Shown here: piece after piece, positions 24,473 to 32,852 of the stretch
Numbering within the stretch: the first letter of the stretch is position 1
How the letters are laid out: each line of letters starts with the position of its first letter
Assembly (NCBI GenBank): GCA_045126975.1
Contig: JBGVPL010000032.1
Coordinates: forward strand, 1-37,783
From: Aphodosoma sp045126975
GTDB lineage: Bacteria > Bacteroidota > Bacteroidia > Bacteroidales > Paludibacteraceae
Direction of reading: 5' to 3'
Length of the DNA stretch: 37,783 bases
Position numbers and translations under genes: made by a program
Notes under the pieces: model-generated
Told to the model about the DNA's origin: nothing
Database searches by the model: none
The model's input: only the letters and a program-made list of their open reading frames with translations

Positions 24473-24964
24473 ATGAATGGTGATCCAAAACTTTATGAGC
24501 TTCTTAATCAATTAGGTATTGAGTATCAGTATATCGAGCATCCCGAAGCTCCAACAATTGAAATTGCAAAACAGTATTGGGCAGGGCATGATGCACGACA
24601 CTGTAAAAACCTGTTTTTCCGTAATCATAAGGGAAATCAGCACTATTTGGTGTTGCTTGATTGCGATGCCGAAATGAATATTCATGCTATTGAACAACAA
24701 TTGCATCAGGGAAAATTGTCGTTTGCTTCGCCTGAACGTTTGATGCGTTATTTGGGCGTTAAGCCTGGGTCGGTTACCCCATTTGGACTTATTAATGATG
24801 TGGAGCATCATGTTATCGTGTTTGTTGACCGTAATTTGCAACAAGCAGAGCGAGTTTCATATCACCCATGTGAAAATACAGCATCTTTGATTATTAAACG
24901 AACAGACCTTGAACGTTTTCTTGATTATCAAGGGAATCGTTGGGAATGGATTGAATTGTATTAA
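24473..24964 (+). CDS. YbaK/ProX-type aminoacyl-tRNA deacylase
   Basis: This 163-residue single-domain protein matches the PrdX/ProXp group: a start resembling LYELLNQLGIEYQYIEHPEAPT, a conserved KNLFFRNHKG strand, PGSVTPFGLIND and FVDRNL. These enzymes hydrolyse mischarged Ala- or Cys-tRNA(Pro) in trans, correcting errors of prolyl-tRNA synthetase; substrate identity cannot be decided from the sequence. The fucosidase gene follows after 9 bases, with no obvious link. Confidence 0.88.
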   Translation: MNGDPKLYELLNQLGIEYQYIEHPEAPTIEIAKQYWAGHDARHCKNLFFRNHKGNQHYLVLLDCDAEMNIHAIEQQLHQGKLSFASPERLMRYLGVKPGSVTPFGLINDVEHHVIVFVDRNLQQAERVSYHPCENTASLIIKRTDLERFLDYQGNRWEWIELY

Positions 24965-24973
24965 AAGTTACTT

Positions 24974-26110
24974 ATGAAGAAGATATATTTGTTTTTTGTA
25001 TTACTTGTATTTTTTATTTCTTTGTCGGCACAACAGTATGTGCCAACGGTTGAAAATTTAAAAGCAAGAAAAGAATTTTCTGATATGAAATTTGGTATAT
25101 TCATCCATTGGGGAATTTATAGTATGTTTGGTCAGGGTGAATGGTATCTTCATAATGCAAAACTTAATCCACAGGAGTATGCTAAGGCTGCTGCAGGTTT
25201 TTATCCAGCTCAATTTGATGTATCGGAGTGGGTTGCTGCAATTAAAGATTCAGGGGCAAAATATATAACATTTACATCTCGTCATCATGATGGTTTTTCG
25301 ATGTGGAATACAGCATATTCAGATTATAATATAGTTGATGCAACGCCATATAATAAAGATGTAATTGCGCAATTAGCGGACGAATGTCATAAACAGGGTA
25401 TAATGCTTAATTTGTATTATTCTCATATTGATTGGACACGAGAAGATTATCCTCAAGGTCGCACAGCTCGAACCCAATATCGTGATCCTGCAAAAGCTGA
25501 TTGGACTTCATATTATAATTTTATGAATAATCAACTCACTGAGTTATTGACTAATTATGGCAAAATTGGAGCTATTTGGTTCGATGGTTTTTGGGATCAT
25601 GATATGGATACAGTGCCTTTTGATTGGCAGTTAGACTATCAGTATGATTTGATTCATAGATTGCAACCATCATGTTTAATTGGTAATAATCATCATGTTA
25701 ATGTTCATCAAGGAGAAGATATTCAGATATTTGAGCGTGATGTACCAGGAGAAAATAAAGCGGGATATTCTGGTGATATGGATATAAGTAATTTACCTCT
25801 TGAAACGTGTCAAACAATGAATGGTATGTGGGGATATAAGGTTGCAGATCAAAATTATAAATCTCTTGATGATTTAATACGTTTGTTGGTTAAAACATCA
25901 GGTATGGGGGCTAATTTATTGCTTAATATTGGACCTCAACCGAGTGGTGAACTTCCTATAGTTGCGCTTGAACGTCTTAAAGGGATGGGAGAGTGGTTGC
26001 GTGTTAATGGAGAGGCAATATATGGTACAAAAGCAGGTGATATTAAGCCTCAATCTTGGGGCGTAACAACTCGTAAAGGAGATGTTTTGTATGTGCATAT
26101 ATTGGACTAA
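24974..26110 (+). CDS. Alpha-L-fucosidase (GH29), cut short by an in-frame TAA
   Basis: Signal peptide MKKIYLFFVLLVFFISLSAQ, then a GH29 catalytic barrel: FGIFIHWGIYS from residue 40, SRHHDGFSMW from 102 and the nucleophile D204 in AIWFDGFWD. The frame stops at 26108-26110 (TAA) after VLYVHILD, in the C-terminal beta-sandwich. The next 54 codons (26111-26272) continue in the same frame with fucosidase-like sequence (SLYLPLDFKVKSI...) to a stop at 26273-26275. A single substitution therefore appears to remove about 55 residues. The catalytic domain is complete, so residual function is possible; it would release L-fucose from glycans. Confidence 0.9.
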   Translation: MKKIYLFFVLLVFFISLSAQQYVPTVENLKARKEFSDMKFGIFIHWGIYSMFGQGEWYLHNAKLNPQEYAKAAAGFYPAQFDVSEWVAAIKDSGAKYITFTSRHHDGFSMWNTAYSDYNIVDATPYNKDVIAQLADECHKQGIMLNLYYSHIDWTREDYPQGRTARTQYRDPAKADWTSYYNFMNNQLTELLTNYGKIGAIWFDGFWDHDMDTVPFDWQLDYQYDLIHRLQPSCLIGNNHHVNVHQGEDIQIFERDVPGENKAGYSGDMDISNLPLETCQTMNGMWGYKVADQNYKSLDDLIRLLVKTSGMGANLLLNIGPQPSGELPIVALERLKGMGEWLRVNGEAIYGTKAGDIKPQSWGVTTRKGDVLYVHILD

Positions 26111-26275
26111 AATTTAACGTCACTATATTTGCCTCTTGATTTTAAGGTTAAGTCTATTACTGCTTTGTCTGATGAAACTAAAATTCAGTATGAAAAAACT
26201 AAGAATGGGGTAATTATTAATTTTCAAAAACCTCTTGTTGGACCAGATTATATTATAAAAATTATAGAAAAATAA
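26111..26275 (+). pseudogene. In-frame 3' tail of the fucosidase gene after the premature stop
   Basis: Reading on from the TAA at 26108 in the same frame gives 54 sense codons (NLTSLYLPLDFKVKSITALS...) and a terminal TAA at 26273-26275 whose last A is the first base of the next gene's ATG. The open tail and the tight overlap show that the original gene ended here. Confidence 0.8.
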
Positions 26276-26718
26276 TGAAAAATAGAATTTTACGTGTATT
26301 TAATTTTTTATTAGCTTCAATTTTTGCTTGTTTTGGAGTATCATCGATTAAGCAAGTTATGTGTATGTATGGAGTTCCGTCGGGTGAATTTCAAATTTCA
26401 GGGCGAGTGGAGAATCTTAAATCAAAGCCTGTGCGTAAGATTGAGGTTGAGGTGCAAGATATGAAAAGAAATTCGTTGGGTGTTACGACAACAGCAAAAG
26501 ATGGGACATTTCAGATTGGTTATCAGGGTTGGCCACATAATGAGGTCTATCTTATTTCTCAAGATGTAGATGGTTGGCGCAATGGGGCATATCAGTCAGA
26601 TACAACGCATGTAAAACTTGATTATCCAAAGAATGGTTGGAATCAAGGTAAGGCTGAGACAAAGCAAAAAGTTGTGTTGAAATATAAGTCGGAGCGTAAA
26701 AATAATAGGTATAAATAA
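26275..26718 (+). CDS. Putative lipoprotein of the radical-SAM-associated type
   Basis: The 147-residue protein has an N-terminal hydrophobic stretch with a lipobox-like IFAC ending at C19, then a carboxypeptidase-regulatory-like (Ig) domain: SGRVENLKSKPVRKIEV...TTAKDGTFQIGY. The MYGVPSGEFQISG stretch is typical of a Bacteroidales family annotated as radical-SAM-associated putative lipoproteins; no radical-SAM peptide-modifying gene is present here. The start overlaps the original fucosidase stop (TAATG), and a strong bidirectional terminator follows directly. Confidence 0.75.
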   Translation: MKNRILRVFNFLLASIFACFGVSSIKQVMCMYGVPSGEFQISGRVENLKSKPVRKIEVEVQDMKRNSLGVTTTAKDGTFQIGYQGWPHNEVYLISQDVDGWRNGAYQSDTTHVKLDYPKNGWNQGKAETKQKVVLKYKSERKNNRYK

Positions 26719-26756
26719 AAGATAAGAGGTGCAAAATTTTGCACCTCTTATCTTTT
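26717..26756. terminator. Perfect 40-base palindromic bidirectional terminator
   Basis: AAAAGATAAGAGGTGCAAAA (26717-26736) is followed directly by its reverse complement (26737-26756). It lies between two convergent genes, and its ends overlap both stop regions, so it can end transcription from both sides. Confidence 0.85.
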
Positions 26757-27389
26757 ATAACTTTTTTTCTTTTTATTGTCGCCAACTAAACGAAAGCCTA
26801 CTGATGCTTGTATTATTTGGGATGGTTTTTTATTTAAAACTTCACCTTCTGTATTTTGTATTTTGAATATGTCTTGCATTAAATTATATCGTACATCAAG
26901 TGTAATTCGCCAAATGTCGAAACCTAAACCACAATCAAGAGCTAAACGTGTATTTCGTGCTTCTTTTGTAAATGTTTCAAAAGTAATATTGTTATCGTTT
27001 AGGTCGCCTATGTTAAAATTAAATTTCGGTCCTGCCATCAATCTCATTTTGAACATTTTGGTGTTTACTAAATGTACACCTAATAGTACAGGAACGTCAA
27101 TTGTGTGTATATTATATTGATTGTTTGTGTTGTTGATAGTAGTTTTGTAGTTGTAGTAATTATATAAAACTTCTGGTTGAACATACCAAGTACGACCTAA
27201 GCGCATATAGAATCCAACATGACCACCATTTTGGAGGTTATTTGTTGCATTGAAAATTTCTTTGTATGATTGTTGTTGTTCTAAAATAGAACTATATCCA
27301 GCTTTTACTCCAAGAGAGCACCATTGAGCAGATATTGATATTGCGCTGATAATTAGGATTATTGTGGTATAAATTAGTTTTTTTGCCAT
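26748..27389 (-). CDS. PorT-family outer-membrane beta-barrel protein
   Basis: The 213-residue protein has a signal peptide (MAKKLIYTTIILIISAISISAQ) followed by the pattern of the PorT/OMP_b-brl_2 family: LGVKAGYSSILEQQ, HVGFYMRLGRTWYVQPEVLYNYY, VPVLLGVHLV, MRLMAGPKFNFNIG and IIQASVGFRLVG at the end. The size suits an eight-stranded barrel. The family is widespread in Bacteroidetes; a role in the type IX secretion machinery is known only for PorT itself and is not implied here. A single gene with its own promoter at 27418-27425. Confidence 0.85.
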   Translation of the reverse strand: MAKKLIYTTIILIISAISISAQWCSLGVKAGYSSILEQQQSYKEIFNATNNLQNGGHVGFYMRLGRTWYVQPEVLYNYYNYKTTINNTNNQYNIHTIDVPVLLGVHLVNTKMFKMRLMAGPKFNFNIGDLNDNNITFETFTKEARNTRLALDCGLGFDIWRITLDVRYNLMQDIFKIQNTEGEVLNKKPSQIIQASVGFRLVGDNKKKKSYKR

Positions 27390-27417
27390 TAGTTTTGTCG
27401 TTTTTATAAATGTGGCG

Positions 27418-27425
27418 CAAAGTTA
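27418..27425 (-). promoter_or_regulatory. -7 element of the PorT-family gene
   Basis: TAACTTTG on the minus strand, 28 bases before the ATG at 27389, matches TAnnTTTG. Confidence 0.6.
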
Positions 27426-27504
27426 CAAAAAAATTGCTATCTTTATACTTAAAAAAATATAAAGATAGCAATGTTTATTTAATATTAGGAATTTTTATGC
27501 TTTA

Positions 27505-28530
27505 TTATTCCCAATCAAGGATAACTTTACCACAGATACCAGATTCCATTACATCGAAACCTTTTTGGAAATCATCAACTTTGAAGTGGTGAGTGATAAC
27601 TGGAGTAAGGTCAAGACCAGAAACAAGCATTTGTTGCATTTGATACCAAGTTTCCCACATTTCACGACCATAGATACCTTTGATAGTGAGAGATTTGAAG
27701 ATAATGTCGCTCCAATCTACTGTAGTTGTAGGAGGAAGGATACCAAGTTGTGCGATTTTTGAGCCATTGTACATGTTAGCAACCATGTCGCGGAAAGCGA
27801 TAGGCGAACCTGACATTTCGAGACCTACGTCGAAACCACGGATGCCGAGTTTTTCCATAGCACCAGCAACTGTTTCGCCTTTAGCGGCATTAACAGTCAT
27901 TGTAGCACCCATTTTTTTAGCGATGTCGAGACGATAGTCGTTCAAGTCAGTAACTACTACGTTTTTAGCACCAGCAAAGCGTGCGATAGCAGTAGCCATA
28001 GTACCGATAAGACCAGCACCTGTGATGAGAACGTCTTCGCCTAACAAAGGGAATGATAATGCAGTGTGAGTAGCATTACCGAATGGGTCCATGATAGCAG
28101 CCATATCGTCAGAGATACGGTCGTCGAGTTTCACTACGTTAGATTCAGGAATGCAGAGATATTCAGCAAAAGCACCATCGCGGTTAACGCCAACACCGAT
28201 GCTGTTTTCGCAGATATGTTCTTTACCACGGCGACAGTTACGGCAGTGACCACAAGCGATGTGACCTTCGCCAGTTACGCGGTCGCCAACTTTGATGTTA
28301 CGAACGCCTGCGCCAACTTCAGCAACAATACCTACGTATTCGTGACCGATTGTCATTGGAGTTTTGATTGTTTTTTGGCTCCATTCGTCCCATTTATATA
28401 TATGAAGGTCTGTACCGCAAATAGCAGTTTTTTTGATTTTGATGAGAACATCATTTACACCAACTTTTGGCATTGGAACATCTTCCATCCAAATACCTTT
28501 AGTTGCTTCTTTTTTTACTAAAGCTTTCAT
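27505..28530 (-). CDS. tdh: L-threonine 3-dehydrogenase
   Basis: The start at 28530 (MKALVKKEATKGIW) gives 341 residues, the same length as the E. coli enzyme; a longer frame would begin in the simple repeats upstream. Catalytic zinc ligands C38, H63 and E64 and structural zinc ligands C93, C96, C99 and C107 are all present at the classical positions, and the Rossmann motif lies near residue 175 (ITGAGLIGTMATAIA). The enzyme oxidises L-threonine to 2-amino-3-oxobutyrate with NAD. It lies downstream of kbl on the same strand, so the two make the threonine-to-glycine plus acetyl-CoA route. Confidence 0.96.
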   Translation of the reverse strand: MKALVKKEATKGIWMEDVPMPKVGVNDVLIKIKKTAICGTDLHIYKWDEWSQKTIKTPMTIGHEYVGIVAEVGAGVRNIKVGDRVTGEGHIACGHCRNCRRGKEHICENSIGVGVNRDGAFAEYLCIPESNVVKLDDRISDDMAAIMDPFGNATHTALSFPLLGEDVLITGAGLIGTMATAIARFAGAKNVVVTDLNDYRLDIAKKMGATMTVNAAKGETVAGAMEKLGIRGFDVGLEMSGSPIAFRDMVANMYNGSKIAQLGILPPTTTVDWSDIIFKSLTIKGIYGREMWETWYQMQQMLVSGLDLTPVITHHFKVDDFQKGFDVMESGICGKVILDWE

Positions 28531-28543
28531 ATTTTTGATATTT

Positions 28544-28570
28544 AGTAATGAGTAGCGAGTAGCGAGTAGC
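28544..28570 (+). repeat. AGTAGCGAGT tandem words, left flank of kbl
   Basis: The segment reads as tandem GAGTAGC words, and an inverted copy with one mismatch lies at 29972-29994 beyond the other end of kbl. A third, inverted copy is at 28639-28658. They occupy most of the kbl-tdh gap. Confidence 0.7.
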
Positions 28571-28676
28571 AAGATGTTACTCGGCTTCGCTTCGTTTTTT
28601 ATTTAGATATTTAGTAGCGAGTCAATTGCCGAAAGGCTCTCGTTACTCGCTACTAATATACTTGTTACTAAAAAAA

Positions 28677-29864
28677 TTATTTAATCACGCCGAGTTCCTT
28701 ACCGATTTTAGTAAATGCAGCGATAGCTTTGTCGAGGTGTTCTTGTTCGTGAGCAGCTGACAATTGAACGCGGATACGAGCTTCGTTTTTAGGAACAACA
28801 GGATAGAAGAAACCTGTTACATAGATACCTTCTTCTTGGAGGCGAGCAGCCATTTGTTGTGACAATTTAGCATCGTAAAGCATTACAGCGCAGATAGCTG
28901 ATTGAGTAGGTTTGATATCGAAACCAGCAGCAAGCATTTTTTCACGGAAGTAGTCAGTATTTGCGTGAAGTTTGTCTTGCAATTCGTTAGTTTCTTCCAT
29001 CATTTGGAACATTTTGATACCTGCAGCTACTACCATTGGAGGCAATGAGTTAGAGAAGAGGTAAGGACGTGAACGTTGACGGAGAAGGTCGATGATTTCT
29101 TTTTTACCTGTAGTGAAGCCACCTACTGCACCACCGAATGCTTTACCGAGTGTACCAGTGATGATTTCTACTTGACCACGGAGGTTGTGTAATTCTGTAA
29201 CACCACGACCAGTTGCGCCTACAACACCTGCAGAGTGTGATTCGTCAACCATAATCATAGCGTTGTATTTGTTTGCCAATTCGTAGATTTTGTCAAGTGG
29301 GCAAACGTTACCGTCCATTGAGAATACACCATCAGTAACGATGAGTTTGAAACGGCAGTTAGCTGCTGCTTGGAGTTGTTTTTCGAGGTCTTCCATATCA
29401 GCGTTAGCATAACGGAAGCGTTGTGCTTTACAAAGACGTACACCGTCGATGATAGAAGCATGGTTCAAAGCATCAGAGATGATAGCATCTTCAGCTGTCA
29501 AAAGAGGTTCGAATACACCACCGTTAGCGTCGAAACATGCAGCATAGAGGATAGTATCTTCAGTGCCGAAGAAGTTAGCGATAGCTTGTTCGAGGTCTTT
29601 GTGACGATCTTGAGTACCGCAGATGAAACGTACTGATGACATACCGTAGCCACGTTCGTCCATAGCTTTTTTAGCAGCTTCGATAAGAGCTGGGTGGTTA
29701 GCCAAACCGAGATAGTTGTTAGCACAGAAGTTCAATACTTGTTTGCCTGCAACAGTGATTTCTGCACTTTGAGGAGAGCAAATCAAACGTTCGCTTTTAT
29801 AGAGGCCGGCTTCTTTAATAGCATCGAGCTCGGCTGTGAGATGCTTTTGAAAATCGTTGTACAT
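28677..29864 (-). CDS. kbl: Glycine C-acetyltransferase (2-amino-3-ketobutyrate CoA ligase)
   Basis: This 395-residue alpha-oxoamine synthase has the PLP lysine K241 in TGTLGKAFGG, DESHSAGVVGATGRG from residue 207 and FCANNYLGL from 47, as in E. coli Kbl. It splits 2-amino-3-oxobutyrate with CoA into glycine and acetyl-CoA. It lies upstream of tdh on the same strand with a 146-base gap filled with simple repeats. The gene is unusually regular in codon use (many GAA, AAA, GGT), as in highly expressed genes. No clear TAnnTTTG promoter is visible upstream. Confidence 0.96.
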   Translation of the reverse strand: MYNDFQKHLTAELDAIKEAGLYKSERLICSPQSAEITVAGKQVLNFCANNYLGLANHPALIEAAKKAMDERGYGMSSVRFICGTQDRHKDLEQAIANFFGTEDTILYAACFDANGGVFEPLLTAEDAIISDALNHASIIDGVRLCKAQRFRYANADMEDLEKQLQAAANCRFKLIVTDGVFSMDGNVCPLDKIYELANKYNAMIMVDESHSAGVVGATGRGVTELHNLRGQVEIITGTLGKAFGGAVGGFTTGKKEIIDLLRQRSRPYLFSNSLPPMVVAAGIKMFQMMEETNELQDKLHANTDYFREKMLAAGFDIKPTQSAICAVMLYDAKLSQQMAARLQEEGIYVTGFFYPVVPKNEARIRVQLSAAHEQEHLDKAIAAFTKIGKELGVIK

Positions 29865-29971
29865 AACGTTAATGATTAGTTATTAGTTATTAATGATTAG
29901 TTAATTGATTTAATGAGGAATTAGGAATGAGGAGTGAGGAATGACATTATTTTTATTTTGTTGTTTTGAGT

Positions 29972-29994
29972 CTCGCTACTCGCTACTCGTTACT
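29972..29994 (-). repeat. Inverted copy of the AGTAGCGAGT words, right flank of kbl
   Basis: CTCGCTACTCGCTACTCGTTACT is the reverse complement, with one mismatch, of the repeat at 28544-28570. It follows GATTAGTTATTAGT and AGGAATGAGGAGTG words at 29868-29935, further simple repeats of the same intergenic kind. Confidence 0.7.
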
Positions 29995-30007
29995 AATGAT
30001 CTTTTAC

Positions 30008-31117
30008 TTAAAATCTTGCTACAATTTCGATTACTAGTTTGTCGTTGTCATCGGCACTTATTGTGCTCCAATCTTTGTGGAAGTATTTTTCATAATTGAT
30101 TCTTAATTCAGCTAAGATTGGGTCGGCAAGACTGAGGGTTACGCCTGCTGTAACGCGTTGACGAGCGGGAGTTGAAATTTCGCATACTCGCATTCCCATA
30201 TCTCCCACTATGGCTTCTTTACATTCGTAGTCGTCCGACATCATATCGTATCTGCCTAATATTCTTAAATGGTGGAATACTTTTGGCAGCATAATATCGT
30301 AGTAGGCTATACCTGTAAAACCATACGATGGTTGGTGCAAACATTCACCTTTTTTATATGTCTTATATAACCCCTCTGCTTCGAGATGTACTCCATAGAA
30401 ATCGGCACGCATACCGACGTCATAAGAATTCATTCTAGAGTAATCCGATTTTACTGATTGCCAGTTGAGGTCGAAAGCAAAGTATTTGCAAGTATTGAAT
30501 ATCAATCGGGCTGAGTAATTGAAACTTTGTTTCCATACTTTTTGGTCGTATAGCCCATTGCCATTATATACACCTACAATAGCTTCGATTGGTACATATT
30601 CTTTTGCATTATATCCAGCAGTAAAACCTACGTCGCGAAGGTTAGCAAATTTACCTGCAATGAATGCTGAATTGGCAAATAATACATTGTGTGGTGAGCG
30701 TAGGTTGTCGGTAGAGAAAGGCATTTTCACCTGTCCTAATGTCAATGCTAATCCTTTCACAGGCATAACTCTCACGTAAGCATCAAGAATTCGAGTTTGT
30801 CCTCTGTCCGATAATTCAACTTCGGCTTTGTAGGCTACCATTTGGTGTACGTTACCTGTAACCGAAAAACGAGCATTGCGCACTTGGAAGCGACTTGCAT
30901 TCAATTGAGGAGAATATTCGTATTTAGCTCTCACCGTACCATGAATTTCAGGCACGTAATCAACAGCACTCATTTTTTCTTTTTCTATTCGTTCGCCATC
31001 GGCATTGGCTGTATGGTTGGTATTTGCAAGTTTTTCTACGAATGCTTGTTTTGTAGAATCGTTTGCAAAATTTAATAACGTAAATAGAAGAAAAAAGATG
31101 GTTAGTTTTATTCTCAT
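30008..31117 (-). CDS. Phosphate-selective-type (OprO/OprP) porin
   Basis: The 369-residue protein has a signal peptide (MRIKLTIFFLLFTLLNFAND), a short periplasmic-looking stretch, then a barrel of the OprO/OprP family: GTVRAKYEYSPQLNASRFQVRNARFSVTGN, KAEVELSDRG, PVKGLALTLGQVKMPFS, and terminal strand IVIEIVARF with C-terminal Phe. The ligand is unknown, despite the family name. The start overlaps the stop of the HAD gene by 4 bases (ATGA), so the two form an operon under the promoter at 31874-31881. Confidence 0.88.
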   Translation of the reverse strand: MRIKLTIFFLLFTLLNFANDSTKQAFVEKLANTNHTANADGERIEKEKMSAVDYVPEIHGTVRAKYEYSPQLNASRFQVRNARFSVTGNVHQMVAYKAEVELSDRGQTRILDAYVRVMPVKGLALTLGQVKMPFSTDNLRSPHNVLFANSAFIAGKFANLRDVGFTAGYNAKEYVPIEAIVGVYNGNGLYDQKVWKQSFNYSARLIFNTCKYFAFDLNWQSVKSDYSRMNSYDVGMRADFYGVHLEAEGLYKTYKKGECLHQPSYGFTGIAYYDIMLPKVFHHLRILGRYDMMSDDYECKEAIVGDMGMRVCEISTPARQRVTAGVTLSLADPILAELRINYEKYFHKDWSTISADDNDKLVIEIVARF

Positions 31118-31839
31118 TGTTTTAGTTCTTTTTCGTAGAATTCTTTAACAGCTTTCATGTCGGGCAATACTATGCCGCTATTATTGATTTCGCATTCCAA
31201 CTCTGTGGTTGTTAGTATGCCTGTGTTTACAGCAAAAGTAAATAGACCAGCAGTCACACTTGAGCGTACGCCTAATGGTGCATTTTCGACAACGAATGCT
31301 TCATTTGGTTTTACACCTGATTTTCTTAAAGCTATGAGGTATGGCTCAGGGTCGGGTTTACCTTTTTTTACGTCGAAAGCGGTTACCATTTTTTCTTTAC
31401 AAAATATGCCAGGAAACCATTTTTCTAATCGGTCTAACAATGATTCTTGTCCTGAGCCTGTAACTATGTAGATGTCAACACCGTCGATTTTTAGTTGTTC
31501 AAGCAGTGGGTGAATATCGGGGATGCGTTCTATTTTAGAAATTGAGTTGAAACAATCGCTTTTTTCTTTGTACATCAATTGAATTTCTTCTTCTGTAGCC
31601 TCGCGACCTTTGTGTTTTAGGAAGACCTCGTTTATTACGCTTGCCCCTGTTCTGCCTTCACAAACGTATGCATCATGTAGTTCGAATGGGATTCCATGAG
31701 CATTCATCGTGCGTTTCCATGCCTCGGCATGGTAGGGCATTGAGTTGAATAGCACACCATCCATGTCGAAAAAAGCAGCTTTTATGTTGAGTGATTTGTA
31801 TTGATATTTAGATAAATAGTTAATGATTGCTTGATTCAT
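31114..31839 (-). CDS. HAD-family hydrolase, beta-phosphoglucomutase-like
   Basis: The 241-residue protein has nucleophile motif I FFDMDGVLFNS (D25, D27), a cap domain, motif II IVTGSGQ, motif III lysine in DVKKGKPDPEPYL and motif IV FVVENAPLGVRSS. This is the PGMB-like subfamily acting on small phosphosugars or related metabolites; the exact substrate cannot be deduced. It is the first gene of a two-gene operon with the porin and is divergent from the NrtR-like regulator. Confidence 0.88.
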   Translation of the reverse strand: MNQAIINYLSKYQYKSLNIKAAFFDMDGVLFNSMPYHAEAWKRTMNAHGIPFELHDAYVCEGRTGASVINEVFLKHKGREATEEEIQLMYKEKSDCFNSISKIERIPDIHPLLEQLKIDGVDIYIVTGSGQESLLDRLEKWFPGIFCKEKMVTAFDVKKGKPDPEPYLIALRKSGVKPNEAFVVENAPLGVRSSVTAGLFTFAVNTGILTTTELECEINNSGIVLPDMKAVKEFYEKELKQ

Positions 31840-31873
31840 ATTTCGATTTTGTTTGTACGCACTAATTCAACCA

Positions 31874-31881
31874 CAAAGATA
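31874..31881 (-). promoter_or_regulatory. -7 element of the HAD-porin operon
   Basis: TATCTTTG on the minus strand, 34 bases before the ATG at 31839; the -33 element is not clear. It is divergent from the regulator promoter at 31957-31987, with a shared AT-rich intergenic region. Confidence 0.65.
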
Positions 31882-31956
31882 ATATATTTTTTTTGTTTAA
31901 TGCACTTTTATGTAAAAAAATATTTTATTTTTTTTGATTAAAAATTTGATAATAAT

Positions 31957-31987
31957 TTTGTTGTTTATAAAATTAGTATTATCTTTG
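31957..31987 (+). promoter_or_regulatory. Promoter of the NrtR-like regulator
   Basis: TTTG at 31957-31960, a 19-base spacer and TATCTTTG at 31980-31987 match the Bacteroidetes consensus exactly. It lies inside the longer in-frame extension starting at 31934 and therefore fixes the start at 32015. Confidence 0.85.
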
Positions 31988-32014
31988 CCACAAAATATAA
32001 AACGCTTTGAAAAA

Positions 32015-32746
32015 ATGAGTATTTTGGAAACTTATAAACCTGAAATTTCTGTCGATTGTGTGGTTTTTGGATTTGATGGAAGTCGCTTGAAAGTGTTGTT
32101 AGTTCAGCGTAATGATGAAGTACCTGTCGAAGAGTTAGAAGGTTTTAATAATCGTAAATTGCCAGGAAGTATTATTTTGCCTAATGAGGACCTTGATAGT
32201 GCGGCATATCGTATTTTAGAGGAATATACAGGTTTGTCAAATATCTATTTGCATCAGTTTAAGGCATTTGGTAGCCCTAATCGTAGTAGTTATGCCGATG
32301 AACCATGGATGGAGAAGGTGAAACGATTGAATATTAGTCGTTTGGTTACGGTAGGCTATGTGGCTCTTATTAAGATAAATAATCGGGTGAAACAGCAATC
32401 GACAAGTCAGAAGGGGCAGGTAGTTTGGCTTAACATAGAGGATTATCGTCATGAGCATTTGGCTTTTGACCATAAAGATATTATTTCGGCAGCATTGGAG
32501 AGTATTCGTTTAGAACTCAAATATGAGCCACAACTTATGTTTGAACTTCTGCCTAAAAAGTTCACGATGACTCAGTTGCGTAATTTGCATGATACGATTT
32601 ATCAAAAGAAGAGCGATGTGCGTAATTTTCAAAAGCGCATGATGCAACTCGAGGGTATCTCTGCTCTTGCCGAAACCGAAGTTGGCGTTCCTCACCGAGC
32701 TGCTCGTTATTTCACATACACCAAACGAAAGAATAAGAATGATTAA
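32015..32746 (+). CDS. NrtR-like transcriptional regulator with a degenerate Nudix domain
   Basis: The ATG at 32015 gives a 243-residue protein beginning MSILETYKPEISVDCVVFGF. The N-terminal Nudix-fold domain (about 9-140) has a Nudix box reading G...ED...RILEEYTGL, in which the REx2EE catalytic core has become RIx2EY, so hydrolase activity is unlikely. A C-terminal winged-helix part (about 160-243: PKKFTMTQLRNLHDTIY, VPHRAARYFTY) fits DNA binding. This is the NrtR layout; Bacteroidetes members control sugar or NAD genes through small ligands. It is divergent from the HAD-porin operon, a plausible target. Confidence 0.85.
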   Translation: MSILETYKPEISVDCVVFGFDGSRLKVLLVQRNDEVPVEELEGFNNRKLPGSIILPNEDLDSAAYRILEEYTGLSNIYLHQFKAFGSPNRSSYADEPWMEKVKRLNISRLVTVGYVALIKINNRVKQQSTSQKGQVVWLNIEDYRHEHLAFDHKDIISAALESIRLELKYEPQLMFELLPKKFTMTQLRNLHDTIYQKKSDVRNFQKRMMQLEGISALAETEVGVPHRAARYFTYTKRKNKND

Positions 32747-32761
32747 AATTATAAATGAAAG

Positions 32762-32795
32762 AGGCTGTAAGCGAAGTTGCTGACAGCCTTTTTTG
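32762..32795 (+). terminator. Terminator of the NrtR-like gene
   Basis: AGGCTGT (32762-32768) pairs with ACAGCCT (32783-32789), followed by a run of six or seven T. Confidence 0.8.
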
Positions 32796-32852
32796 TTATT
32801 AGCTTTTTTTTGCGTATATACGCATTTTTGTCGAGTGACGGTGGTTGTTAGA

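Noticed and set aside
28531..28572. 14-residue extension of Tdh
   Set aside because: It is encoded by the AGTAGCGAGT repeat, and the 341-residue form matches the known enzyme exactly in length and zinc-ligand numbering.
31934..32014. Hydrophobic N-terminal extension of the Nudix regulator
   Set aside because: It would be encoded across a perfect TTTG-N19-TATCTTTG promoter; it is an artefact of an open frame.
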